Below, piece by piece: positions 19,399-31,145 of a stretch of 64,000 nucleotides of DNA. The position numbers and the translations under genes were made by a program. Under the pieces are notes generated by a model. It saw nothing but the letters and a program-made list of their open reading frames with translations. It had not been told where the DNA came from and searched no databases. This DNA is from Vanrija pseudolonga. Lineage: Eukaryota; Basidiomycota; Tremellomycetes; Trichosporonales; Trichosporonaceae. The DNA lies in assembly GCF_020906515.1 (NCBI RefSeq), contig NC_085855.1, forward strand, positions 1,240,001 to 1,304,000. The letters are read 5' to 3'. Every line of letters starts with the position of its first letter. Positions within the stretch are counted from its first letter, which is position 1.

Positions 19399-20914
19399 AT
19401 GCCGCCAAGGGCAACCGAACCCCCACGACCAAGCCCCAAACTCGACGCATCTGGCCTCTTCCGCCCCACCCCGAGTGATCCTGACCTCCCATGGGAGTTT
19501 CATGACGAGCGCGGATGGGAAGTGGCGTTCATCTACGTCGGTCGGGTGACACGGCGCGATATGTTCGGAAGGCTGCCGCTCTGCAGTGAAGAGGACATGG
19601 ACATGAAAGTGGAATTGATCGACGCTATCGATCCGGACATCTTGCGGGGCCTCACCGACTCACAAGCCAAGCACTTGGTGGACTGGGGTACCAAAAAGAC
19701 ATGCCGCCTCTGCGTATACTACGACCCTAAATTCGATGTGAGTGTGATAAATGATCACTCGGCTGATGTTGAAGAAGCAGCTTAACCGAAAACGAGATGG
19801 CTTAGCAGACGACATATGCCTCATGCAACAACCACAGGAAGCTCATGCGATCCCATACGAGCGTCCCAAGAGGTCTTTGGTCGCCCGACTGATTGTCGGA
19901 CACGAAACCGAGCACATGACCCTGCTCACGGTCATAGTGGTCTGGCTATACCTGTGGGGCGACTATGGGGGCATCTGGAGGCTACTACATCTCGATCCTC
20001 GAAACATCCTCCGCGACGTCATGCGCTCGAAGCTCATGGGCTTCTTCCCTTCCATCCTGTGGTCAAAATATCTCGAAGACTGCCAGAACAACATCTTCAG
20101 CACTGGGGTCATTACAACCGACCGTGGTCTGCGCCTTGTCACTCGCGTCCTGATGAACCGAGCTTATGAGTACGGCCAGGAGGACATCACGACCGAGGCT
20201 ATCCAGGACAAGCTCGAGTACCTCTTCTCCACCCTTCCCCGGGTACATAAAGAGAACCTGCCCTTCTACGGGGTGCGCTGTGGCCTCGTCTTCGGCGCTT
20301 TGGCAGCGCATGAATCAAACATCCGTGATCGGCGGTCTCGCAAGTTCCGGCTCGGTACAGCAGCAGTCACGGGTGCGTCCAGCACCGCGGCCAACGTCCC
20401 ATCCATCAACGGTGTGCCCGTTGGCGCGATCATCGAGCCGGTAGCCACCGGCATCCGAGGGACCCTTGTCGAGTCATTCAGCCGAAGGCAGAAGCGCCTC
20501 GGGCGGGGCGTCACCCACGTCGAGTACAAGTTCCTGACGCAAGTGATGGAGGAGGCGAACGACGGGCTGGTCGCGAGCTACAACGGCAGCGCACCTCGGG
20601 ATAAGGAGGGCAACCCCCTCCCCGCATTCACTGGCCAGGGGATCGTCAAGTTCAAGGAGGCCGCCTGGAAGGCGTTCAAACTCGTCATGAACGACGAAAC
20701 TTGCGAAATGGGCATCGATCTTCCTCCAGATGTGCTCAAGGTGGCGCCGGAGCGGGAGGCTGCTGTTCGCATTTCGCCACTGGTGGACGACGACTCGCCG
20801 CCCCCTACGCCGCCTCCCAAGGTGTCGCCTCGCATATCAACTGACACCAACCCACAAAAGATGGGACTGGTTGACGTGATGCCAAGGAGGCCCCTCAGGA
20901 CGATGACCATGTAG
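19399..20914 (+). CDS. Unknown family, paralog B
   Basis: Exons 19399-19737 and 19781-20914 (43-nt intron, GTGAGT, GCTGAT branch, GCAG acceptor) give 490 residues in one frame. The core matches paralog A closely: LLTVIVVWLYLWGDYGGIW, TTEAIQDKLEYLF, FYGVRCGLVFGALAAHES, AAVTGASSTAANVPSINGVP, VEYKFLTQVMEEAND and FKEAAWKAFKLVMNDETC. The intron follows YYDPKFD, the same point as WYEPKLD in A, so the gene structure is shared. The N-terminal ~120 residues differ most (Pro-rich start). The tail is Pro/Asp-rich with a PPPTPPP stretch. The gene looks whole. Function unknown. Confidence 0.82.
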
Positions 20915-21593
20915 TGCTCTACGGCGTATGCAAACGCTAGACATGCGCATCGAACCTCTGCCCTTGTACGAGTAGGGGTGTCCTCGCGGAATGGCGACAA
21001 TGTCCCCCTCTGCTGGTACGACGCGCCGCCCTCCCCACCGGAAGAGCACCTTCGTTGCCTCTGTGGCACGTAGACGAGTTCACAGAAAGATTAAACACAG
21101 CGCCTGTCGGCAGTACATCATCGCCTCCTCTTCGACGCGGGCAAGGCGACAACGATCGCGAGGCGCCCGCCGCCGACAAACACTCTGGTCACTTGACATG
21201 TCTCCCGAGCCCGGCTTCCAACAATAGCAGAGACGGCACTGCATGAGAAAATTACCCCTGTCCCGCCTGAGCGAGGCCGAGGCCTTTCATGCATGAAACG
21301 CCGGTTTCCGAAGGGGGCGGAGCAGCCTAGGTTTGCATTTCCGCGGCCGCGTTCCTGGTGATGTTTGGTCCAGGCACCCATGTCCGTCGCGTCCCCTCGA
21401 CGACAGTCCAGCGTCTTATAATGCTCCGCCCTCGCTCATTGCCCTCCGCGCCTCTCCAATCCAGACTTCAACCCGCCCCCCCCCCCCCCCTCTCCCTCAG
21501 CATTGGAATCGATTCGCCGACGACCTGTCTATCCCCAGACCTCCATAGCCCAGCTGGACCTCGATCGACAACTTGCGCCCGCAGCTAGTCAAC
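20915..21593. other. Intergenic region between paralogs B and C
   Basis: A 679-bp spacer with a run of 15 C at 21476-21490 about 100 bp before the next start codon, and a possible TATA-like CTTATAATG near 21415. No gene seen. Confidence 0.5.
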
Positions 21594-23373
21594 ATGAACT
21601 GCTGTGGATACCCGAAGCGACTTGGGTATCAAGTGTTTGCCGACCATCGAGGCATGGTCTATGACTTCAGAAAAGTCAAGCCGTATCTTTCAACGGATGA
21701 CTGGGGGAAGATGGATCCCATGGCCGAGGACCCAGAAAAGAAGAGTGTATTCGACATCACACCACCTCGTATGGACAGATGGATGAAGGAGATGAACGAC
21801 GATGAGAACGACGACGATGATAATGACGACGATGAGAAAGACGACCGTGACGACCACGTCGGCAATGTCGACCGCAATAATGACAATAACAACGATGGCA
21901 GCAATCAAGATGAAGATGACAACGGCGGTACATTGAGGACCCTCGGGTACGGCCTGTCCAAGAGGAAGTTCGCCTTCTCAACGTGGGTTGACAAAACTCG
22001 TTTCGTGAGATATACCCTCTGTTGGAAGGAGCCTGGACTAACAGGAACAGGAATGCCCCAACATCAAAACGTGCGCCTTCAAGGAATTCGATTACATTGG
22101 AGATGAAGAGGACAGCAAGGAGCTACTTAGAACGTGGACGGACGACATGGGACCTGACCAGCCGAAGAACAGCAAGCTTTTCACTCCGTGGGGCCGATCC
22201 AGGCGAAAGAACTTTGTTCAACACCCTCCCGTCACTCTGGCCACCATTCTCTTCGTCTGGCTTCACATTTGCGGAGATCTCAGAGGAATGATAGAAGTTT
22301 TCACCTGCGCTCCCGAAATCATTGCGCGTGATGTCCGGAAGGCCAACCTTGAACGCCTGTTTCATTTCAGTGTCTTTGACATTGTTTTGAGACAATGTCA
22401 AGAGGCTATCTTCGAGGAAGGATCCGTCACCGCTAGCCGCCTGATCCGCTCTATCACCCACATTCTGGTCAACCGCATCTGTGAACGCAGCACTCCGGAC
22501 ATCACAGCGGAAGGCATAGATGAGAAACTCCGGTTTTTGTTCTCGGATATGCCTCGCGTCCAGGAGGGGAATATGCGTTTCTACGGCATCCGGTGCGGTC
22601 TCGTGTACGGATCAATGGCTGCGTATGAGTGCGAGATGCGCGACAAGAGAACTCGCTGGTATCAACGCGGCTCAGCTGCTGTCACAGGCGCAAGCACTAC
22701 AATTGCTAGCATTCCTTCCATCAACGGAGTGCCCGTCGGCAGCCTTGTCGAGCCTGCCACCACAGGCATTCGAGGAGTTGTGCTCGATTCGCTTGGCCGC
22801 AGAGAAAAGCGCCTGGGTGCAGGTGTCGGACTCGTTGAGTACCGATTTCTCACCCAAGTCATCGGCGAGGCAAACCAGGGCCTCATTTCAAGCTACCGGG
22901 CCGAAAACGTCCCTCGCGATCCAGCAGGCAACCCGATCCCTCCATACAGCCCTGAACAAATGGTCTGCTTCAAGGAGGCCGCTTGGGAGGTCTTCAAACT
23001 CGTCATGAATGACGAAGGCCGCGCGATCGGGATCGATCTTCCGCCGAAAGTCCTCGAGATTACGCCGGGCGTCAAGTACCTCACGCATCGCACGAGGAAG
23101 AGAAGAAACATATATCCACTCATATCCAGTGACATATGGTTGGAAGATGACTCCCAAGACACCGATGACCTCGACAACTCCGGCCCGGATGCGACATCCA
23201 GCCCGGATACGTTTGACTCTGCTGGCCATGTCCGTTCCAACTTGGGCTACAACGGCAAGACCGGAGGAGATGATGGCGATCTCGGCAAGCCCGTTTTAAC
23301 TGCGAGCGCCTGTCCTCCTACCCCTTCGTCTGTAGCATCTTCCAACAACATCCTCAATCAATTCAACATCTAA
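21594..23373 (+). CDS. Unknown family, paralog C
   Basis: Exons 21594-22004 and 22051-23373 (46-nt intron) give 577 residues. The start MNCCGYPKRLGYQVFADHRG is almost the same as in D. Residues about 68-110 are an Asp/Asn-rich insert absent from the others. The core reads LATILFVWLHICGDLRGMI, TAEGIDEKLRFLF, FYGIRCGLVYGSMAAYE, AAVTGASTTIASIPSINGVP, EPATTGIRG, VEYRFLTQVIGEANQGL and FKEAAWEVFKLVMNDEG. A pair of Cys (CPNIKTC) lies just after the intron. The C-terminal tail is acidic and disordered. Third codon positions use more A and T than in flanking housekeeping genes. It looks whole; function unknown. Confidence 0.82.
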
Positions 23374-24303
23374 ATCCAAGCCCAATACACCCTCCAATCC
23401 CCTTTGAGATCTTGTGGTGCGGACATCCCCAATGAGGACGGGTGAGAGGCAGGCAACGATTGTAGGGGGGACGAGGAGCTGGCAGGATGATGAAGCAGGG
23501 AGAAGCATGGTGGCGGAGGTGACAGTTATGTCTCCCGAGGCCCAATTGTGCACACCTGGCGCTTCTAAGTAGACAGGTCATTCGTACCCACTGGTCAAGA
23601 GCCTGTGGTCGATATGCCCTGCATGTAGGGCGCTACGTACTTACTCGGGTCGAGCCAGCATGCTGATTCTACGCCTTGAACTTGCCCGTGTATGGGTTTG
23701 CGTCGGGCAGCGCCGCGCTTGTTACATTCACCCCATTGTTCTCAGGCCATCCTTCAGGCCAACGCGACCAAAGCGCCGCATCAGATCTGGCGAATGGCCG
23801 CGTTGAGGAGGCGTCGACGGGGCCGAGCAGTGGCGCCGCACGGTACCTCTAGTTGCTTGCTTCTGTCCGTTTGCTTCTCCCGGCCTCCTTCGGTTCACCT
23901 ACTTCTCGGGGTAACGTTACGATCCCAGCCTGCCTATTACAGTTCAGGTTGTGGATCTTCGATTCGGCCACCCACATTGTCCCTCATTGGTGCCTGCGCA
24001 CTGACCAAAGGTAGCATCCTCCAGTTACCGATTTACCCGCCCTCCTTCTCTTCTTCTGGCGCTTGGGTGTCGAACGATTGCCAGAACCAGAGCATCGGGT
24101 GCATCTTAAACGTGGTACATATCAAGATTTCTATGAACGGTGAACGATGGATCCACCGCGCCCTCAAAAACCGAAGCAACCCATCCTTTTCCCCTCACTC
24201 AGCTGAGCCATCTCTTGGCTACTCGGCATCCCCAGGTTCGTCTCTTGTCGCTCTTCCCTCTCGTGTCAACTTGACTCATCATTTCTTGTTCATTCACTCC
24301 AGA
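23374..24303. other. Intergenic region between paralogs C and D
   Basis: A 930-bp spacer. An open frame runs through the last 610 bp into paralog D, but its composition is unlike coding sequence, and C and D share the start at MNCCGYPKRLGYQ, so it is taken as promoter and leader. Confidence 0.55.
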
Positions 24304-27300
24304 ATGAACTGCTGTGGGTACCCAAAACGACTGGGTTATCAAACATTTGCCGATCACCGGGGTCGCGTTTTCGACTTCAGTGAGGTCGAGCCGTATCTTG
24401 TACCCCTCAGTGGAAAGGTCAATCCGCTCACGAAAACGCCGGCCCGGATGGGGACGGCGGATGTGTTCCAGTTTTCTCCACTGTGGGTAGACAAACGGTT
24501 ACGGTTATACGACGCCAGCGATGATCCACGGAGATTCTTGACTCCCCTGCGAAGACTGAAGTGCGGCTTTTCGTCGTGGGAGAATAACCATTTGGTAAGC
24601 CCTTGTGTTAAGCCGCCCTAACGGTGACAGGCATGCCCAAAGATCAAATCATGCCCCTGCGGACCGGCGGGCTACTTTGGAGATACACAGGATAATCGTC
24701 ATCTGCTGGAAACATGGAAACCTGAGGGGATCCAAAGGAGAGTTAAATCGAGGCAGCACGGGAAGCTTGTCAAGAATCGAAGGCTCTTTGTCAAGTTTCC
24801 TCCGGTCAGGCTTATAACCATTCTCTTCATCTGGCTTCACCTTTGCGGTGACCTGAAAGGAATGATGAACATATTCTATTTCGACAGCTACGGGATTGCC
24901 CTTGACATCCGAACCGCCTCGCTTGATTGCCTATTCCACCCATCCATGATCCACGACACTTTCACACACCTCCAAATCGGCCTATTTAACCAGGGGTACT
25001 TTACGACTGGTGACTTGGTTCGCAGTTTTACCCAGCTACTGGTCAACCAGATCTTCGAACCCCTTGGTGCACCCGACATTTCTCCAGAGGGGATCAGCGC
25101 AAAAGTATTCCAGCTCTTCGCTCAGTTCCCTCGTCATGCGAGATACAATTTGCAGTTCTATGGCATTCGCTGCGGCCTCGTATACGGCGCAATGGCCGTC
25201 TATGAGTCTGAAATGCGTGACGGACAGTCTCGAAAGTTCCAACGCGGCCCGCCTGCCGATATTGGAGGAAGCACGACGATTACCGGGATCACGGCAATCT
25301 GTGGTGTACCCGTCAGCATGCGTATGGAGCCTGCGGTTACGGGAATCCGAGAGCTTGTCTTGGACTCGTTTGGACGGTTAGCACGCTTGGGACGCTTGGG
25401 ACGCAAGGGACGACACCTGGCTGCGGGCGTTGGCCAGGTTCAGCAAAAGTTTCTGTCCCAGGTAATCGGCGAAGCCAATCAAGGTCTCCTCGCCAGTTAC
25501 AGGGCACACCCCGTGGACCGCGATTTGGAGGGCAATGTCATTCCTCCCTACAGCCCCGAACAACTAGCGTGCTTCAAGCAGACCGCCTGGGCGGTGTTTA
25601 AGTTGGTTTTAAGTGAGGGGGGCTGTAAGATTGACGTTGAACTTCCGGCCACCGCACTCGAAGGACCCCCATTTAAAAGGTGGCTCGACCCAGAATCGCT
25701 GAACAGGAGACATCTATATCCACTTCTATCAGTTGACTACTATTCAAAACTAGGTTTTGCGCCGTCGTACGACTACGGTGCAGACTCCGACCGGGTCGGT
25801 TGGTACGGATATCCCCCACCCCTTCCAACTCCCGCCCCAGCTCTACTTCCACTGCGAGCTCGTCCTCAGATCACGGCCTCAATGACGGAGTCAATGCGAT
25901 CTCCAATCTCAACGAGACTGACAGTCTTAATGAAGGAGATGCATTGGCCGTCAGCGCAAAAATCCAACAGGCCGAACGTCAGGATATATCCTGCCTTTCG
26001 TCCGTGGGTTCACCTGTCACTCCTTCCGAAGTCCAACAGGGCGGCACGCTTCACGTTGAAGGCCAAGTCTCCGTCCAAGTCAACCCAGAAACCCCGGTCG
26101 GATCTCGGATTCGACTCAACACCCAGTTTCCCTCTAAACAACTAGAGGACTCCGGGCGGAAGAGCAAGGGCAAGCACACCAGTGTTACGGGGGCCAAACC
26201 GAAGAGGGATGTCACCGGGGTGACAGAGCATGTGGCTGCCCACAACCTCCTGCCGCCCCAGCCCATTCTCCCATCTGGCAAGCTCAACCCCCCTGCCACC
26301 CTACTCATTCCTTCCACCGAGGCTTCCCTTACCAACGGCCCCTCCGTCAAATATGCCGCTGAAGAACATGACTCTGGACAGCCCGAAGCTGCAGATACTT
26401 CCACTGTTAAGCCAGGCAGAGCGAAGACAGGCAAGGCGAAGCCAGTCAAGAAGAATCCGGCCAAGATAAAAATCCCCCAGGCGAAGCCCGTGAAGTCAAG
26501 GCCCGCTGGTTGGTCCACCGATGCGACGTCCACAGGCGCGGCGCCGACCAACGGGACCTCCACCGATACCACGACCGCCGAGGCCACGACCACCGTGATG
26601 CCGCCCAATGTGATGGTTGACGGTGCTGGTTTTGGGCATGGTCGCCGTGGTGGTGGTGGCAGTGTCACCGGAGCTGGCCGCGCACAGGACCCCAGGGACC
26701 ATGGCGAGAAGGGAGACAAAGGAGACAAAGGAGACAAGGGGGCCATGGACGCGGCCGATGTGGCCGCCAGCATCATCGCCCTCCTTGGTGCCGGCGCGGC
26801 CGAGCAGGGTGAAGCTGGGGACCAGGAGAGGGGTAATCACAAGGAGGGCCGCAGCCAGGAGGAGGGTGGCAACCAGCACGGGGCTGAGGGCGAGGCTGTG
26901 GGCCAGTACAAAGCCCAGGACGAGGAAGAGGAGGAGGGAGGAGGGGGCGAGGAGCCCGAGGAGCCCGAGGAGGAGGAAGGCGAGGACGAAGAGGAGGAGG
27001 GCGAAGATGAGGAGGAGGAAAGGGGTGGGTGTGGGGAGGAGGGTGATGGGTGTGAGGAAGATGATGACGAGGACGAGGGAGCCAAAGAGGAAGAGGAAGA
27101 GGAAGAGGAAGAGGAAGAGGAAGAGGAAGAGGAAGAGGAAGAGGAAGAGGAAGAGGAAGAGGAAGAGGAAGAGGAAGAGGAAGAGGAAGAGGAAGAGGAA
27201 GAGGAAGAGGAAGAGGAAGAGGAAGAGGAAGAGGAAGAGGAAGAGGAAGAGGAAGAGGAAGAGGAAGAGGAAGAGGAAGAGGAAGAGGAAGAGGAAGAGG

Positions 27301-27577
27301 AAGAGGAAGAGGAAGAGGAAGAGGAGGAGGGGAATGGAGGGCAAGAGGGCGATTGGGGCAATGAGGAGGAGGGGGAGGACGAAGAGGAGGAGGGCCAGGG
27401 TTACGGCGACGGCCAGGGTTACACAGAGTAAAGGACATCGACGGCCAGGGGTAGGGGACCCACATGCCCAGGATTACAACGACGACAGGTACTATTACAT
27501 ACAAAGACGATGGGCACTATTACGACAAAGTGTATGACAACGACTGGGCGTACGACACCACCTTGGGGTATGTATGA
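24304..27577 (+). CDS. Unknown family, paralog D, with long Glu-rich tail
   Basis: Exons 24304-24594 and 24631-25802 are firm. They carry the family core (MNCCGYPKRLGYQTFADHRG, CPKIKSC, ITILFIWLHLCGDLKGMM, FYGIRCGLVYGAMAVYES, EPAVTGIRE, FLSQVIGEANQGLLASY). The core is the most divergent of the four: the AAVTGAS block reads GPPADIGGSTTITG. Two further exons are inferred: 25841-27427 (38-nt GTACGG intron) and 27472-27577 (44-nt GTAAAG intron). These keep one frame through a Ser/Pro/Thr/Lys linker, GDKGDKGDKG, 81 consecutive Glu, GQGYGDGQGY and a Tyr/Asp-rich end, for 1051 residues. If the first inferred intron is not used, the core frame stops at 26145 and the tail would be a separate frame. 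Confidence 0.6.
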
Positions 27578-27800
27578 GGAGTTCGACGTCGACGACCAGA
27601 GCGACGACGACGACGACGATCACAACCACATCTCCCTCGTCGTCCTTTTCGTCCTCCTCTTCCACCACGACCACAGTCACACCCACGACCGAACCACGAC
27701 CACACCCCCTAGTACATCCACTCCTTAGTTTTGTCTACGTATGAAATGATCCTGTGTAGCATCCTCTCACACATCTCCATAGCAGCCCAACTGACCGCCT
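26640..27800 (+). repeat. Diverged segmental duplication, copy 1 (tail of paralog D)
   Basis: This stretch resembles 30200-31400. Shared points in the same order are the GGTGGTGGTGG Gly run, GCACAGGAC, a CATCATCGCCCTCCTTGGTG-type segment, GAGCAGGGTGAAGCTGGGG, CGCAGCCAGGAGGAGGGTGG, and downstream of the stop TTCGACGTCGA, CACGACCGAACCACGACCA, GTCTACGTATGAAATG and CAACTGACCGCCTTCGA. The similarity covers coding tail and 3' flank. Confidence 0.8.
27087..27329 (+). repeat. GAGGAA repeat coding 81 consecutive Glu
   Basis: An almost pure (GAGGAA)n run of 243 bp, 81 glutamate codons in the frame of the D tail. On the opposite strand it is pure polypyrimidine. The purity suggests recent expansion by slippage. 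Confidence 0.95.
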
Positions 27801-28936
27801 TCGACCCGTCGATGTGCCCTAGGTGTTAGATGGTGAGTGGCACTGATGGAGACTTAATGACACTAGGCAAGTCGACAAGACGATACATTCGATAGAGTGA
27901 TAACTGTGTTCGGTACGGGCTAGTTCTAAGACATGTACCTGACAGCCAATGTCGCGTTGTGACAGTGCAGCCTTAACGGTGTTACATAGGGGTTGAAGCA
28001 GTCTCCAGGGCGACATCCCAACCCAACGTCGTTGTAACGTATGTAATTACCCGCCCAATGCCATATTGCAGTGAATCGTCTAATGGGTTTCACGCGGCTA
28101 AGCAGTGTGTCTCGTGAGATTTGTCGGTGTAGATCAACACAACAGATTCCCGGAGGTGCTGACGGCTCGCTCTGCCTCTGCGAGCTCACAGGGGCAGGGG
28201 CTCTACAATCTGTCTGTAGGGCCATTCACCGCTTTTTCTGGCCGCTCGAGAGGCCAGAGCACAGGCGGTCTCCGAACAAGCACTCACACCTACTTTGGGA
28301 CGGACACAACAGTCGCGCCACGGCACGAACACGCCGCTCACCCTTGACGCCTCGCACAGCCTGTGGTAACGGCGACGGGCTCCTATTGATTCCTACGACG
28401 CTTTAGTCACGCTCCGAGTGTGTGAATCCCACCTCTCCATCTATGGGCAGTGCCTCAAACCAGACGGTGAAGTGTGTGCCGAAAGTGCCCGGCCGGCGGG
28501 CCCTGAGGCGGAGTGGCGCCACACAAGCAGGGGGGACGAATTCAGACTGGGGGCCCACGAGAGACGTATCTAGCCAACAGCTCTCGCGAGGCCTGTAAAC
28601 ATGCATCCAGAACCTTGGCCGGACCGTTGAGATATCACCTTGCGCTGCCCGCATAACACTGACGTCGAACCGTCCTATCCTTTGGACGTTGCAGTGTGTA
28701 GATCGGCCGGCTTTCCCGAGTCCAGACGCCACAGTGGAGGTGGTTCTGCTGTGTGTGTAGTGTGGTCCATCTTTTGTTCAGCCAGATTCAGGCACACCCA
28801 CAGTCTTCTGAGGGCGAACGCGTCGCACGTTGCAGCAGCTATGTATAATCTTGGTGTGGGACGCCGACACGCTGTTGCACAACTACCACCTCATTGAATC
28901 CCCCACCCAACGGCTACTCAAGCTCGACACGTCACC
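27578..28936. other. Intergenic region between paralog D and gene E
   Basis: 1.36 kb. The first 220 bp belong to the duplicated 3' flank. No gene with splice support is seen in the rest. Confidence 0.5.
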
Positions 28937-31145
28937 ATGTGGTGAGTCCAAGGCAGTAGTCAGCTACATAAGCGCCGCGCTCACCCCTCAACCACCAGTT
29001 TCACGCACTCGTTCAGCGACAGTGACAACGACAAGCCGAAGAAGAGCAAGGGCAAGGGCAAGCGTGCCAGTCGCAAAGCGACCAAATCAAAGAAGGAGGA
29101 TGTCAACCAGACAGCAAAGCCCGCGGCGGAGCCCAGCCCCCCGTCGTCCCCCGAGTCTACTCCCCCTCCCGTCGCACTCTTGCTCTCCACGGCACCTCCT
29201 TCCCCCAACCCCCCCTCGGTTAATCCCGACGCCGCGGACCCGGTCACCGAGAATACCAATGCCACTACATCTGCAGCCGCTAAGCCCGTCGCCACAGAGC
29301 CTGTCGCTGCGGAGCCCGCCCCTCAGGAGCCTGCAGCTGCAGAGCCTACGGTCGCCAAGCCAACTACAGTGACACCTGCTTCTCCCAAACCCTCTGCGGT
29401 GACGCCGTCCCCTTCAAAGCCTTCCCCAGCAAAGCCGTCATCTGCAACGCCGGCCACCGCGAAGCCTTCCCCTTCAAAGCCGGCTACGGCCGCGAATCCC
29501 ACCGGCTCGACGTCCACAGCTGCGAAGCCCACCGACGCGACACACGCTGGTGCGACGACCACCGAGCAGCACCCCGCCGATTCGAAGCCCGCCCGTGCCA
29601 CGACCACCGGGGCGAAGCCGAGCGGTGAGACCCCTGCCGACACGAAGCCAAACCCCATCAACGCAGCGGTCCCACCTCCCGCCCCCACCAGGCCACCCCC
29701 GAACTATGCAGTACGCCCGAATCAGATCGTGCGACCTCCCACCAGGCCCCCCGCCCCTTTCTCCGGCAGGCCACCCCCGAGCGTTCCAGCAGGCCCGAAC
29801 CCGATGATGCGACCTCAATTACGTCCCTCGGCTCCTCCCTTCGGAGGGATCCGTCCAGCAGGCCCGGACCCGATGATTCGCCCCTCATTCCCTCCCTCGG
29901 CCCCTCCCCTCCGCGGGGGACCACCAGCGAACTATCCAGTGGGCCCGAACCCGATGATGCGATCTTCCGCCCCTCCCCCCGCTGCCCAAGGCGCGAGCCA
30001 GCCGAAGGTGAACGAGTTCAGCGTACTCGAAAGCGCTGAGGCAGAGCTCATAAACGACATGTTAGGGCGCCCCGAGTAAGGCATGTTGTGAGAGGACGTC
30101 GCTGACACTAAGCCACACGAACGAAGGCCAACACACCCACCAGGGTGGAGGCGAGACCACGCCCAGCATGACGCAGCCCAATGCGACGCCTGACGACGCT
30201 GGATTTGACCGCGGTGGCGGTGGCGGTGGTGGTGGCGGTGTCGACGGACCTGGCGAGAGCGCACAGGACGCCCGCGGCCATGACGAGAAAGGAGGCGCGG
30301 GGACTGGGGACGCGGACGGTGCGTCCCCCGGCGTCATCATCGTCCTTGGTGCTGGTGCGGCCGGGCAGGGTGAAGCTGGGGTTGAGGACTGGGAGCACGA
30401 CAAGGAGGTCCGCAGCCAGGAGGAGGGTGGCAACCAGGAGGACGGGCACGAGTGCCAGGAGGGCGACTGCGACAACCAGATGGACGACCGCCAGGAAGGG
30501 AACAAGGACGGCGCTGACAAGTGCGACGACGACAGCAAGGAAGAGAAGAAACTCTCGAATGACAACGAGGAGCCTACGCACCAGCCGGAGGAGTCCGTTC
30601 ATGATCAAAACAAAGATGGGGCCGAGGGCGGCTGTGGTGATCACGAAGACCACGGCGACGACCTCGCCGGCCGCGACGATGGCGAGCCGGACGAGGGTAA
30701 GGCGCAGATGTGCGAGGGAGAGGGCAATGGTGCGGAGGGCGACTACTATGCCCAGCGTGACGGCCAGTACGATGCCCAGGGTGACGGCGAGTATGATGCC
30801 CAGGGTGACGGCGAGTACTATGCCCAGGCGGGTGCCCAGACGGGTGACGGCGCGTATTATACCCCGGAGGGTGATGCCCAGTACGGCGACTACACCCAGG
30901 AAGTCGACGCTCAGTACGGCGACGACAGCCAGTACTATGTCGCCCAGTACGGTGACTCCCAGTTCTATCCCCAGGGCGACAGCGACTACTACCCCGTTGA
31001 CCAGGACGACAGCGAGTACTACCCTGTCGATCAGGGCGACAGCGAGTACTACCCCGTCGAACAGGGGTACGTCGACTACAACGATGACCAGGGATACGGC
31101 GGCTGCAACAATGGCCAGGGATACGACAACGGTTGGGATTGTTAG
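28937..31145 (+). CDS. Low-complexity protein E sharing the tail of paralog D
   Basis: Proposed exons are 28937-28941 (ATG TG), 28999-30075 and 30113-31145 (alternative acceptor 30166, also in frame), about 704 residues. It lacks the A-D core. After a basic start (KKSKGKGKRASRK) come Ala/Pro/Lys/Thr repeats (KPSPAKPSS, AKPTDATHAG), then Arg/Pro repeats of the type GPNPMMR...PSAPP. A Gly run and an acidic part that matches the D tail follow (VRSQEEGGNQ), and a Tyr/Gln/Asp/Gly-rich end with repeats such as DGEYDAQG and DSEYYPVDQG, a prion-like composition. No signal peptide. If the last intron is not used, the first frame stops at 30079 and the tail starts at 30168. Confidence 0.55.

Noticed and set aside
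23640-23680. GGCTCGACCC on the minus strand, another B-box look-alike
   Set aside because: It sits in a short palindrome and no cloverleaf could be built.
23692-24303. In-frame upstream extension of paralog D
   Set aside because: Composition is not coding-like, and paralog C begins at the same conserved MNCCGYPKRL, so the start is at 24304.
26496-27344. Minus-strand frames giving poly-Leu/Phe, poly-Ser or poly-Pro/Leu
   Set aside because: They are read from the complement of the GAGGAA array and carry no other protein features.
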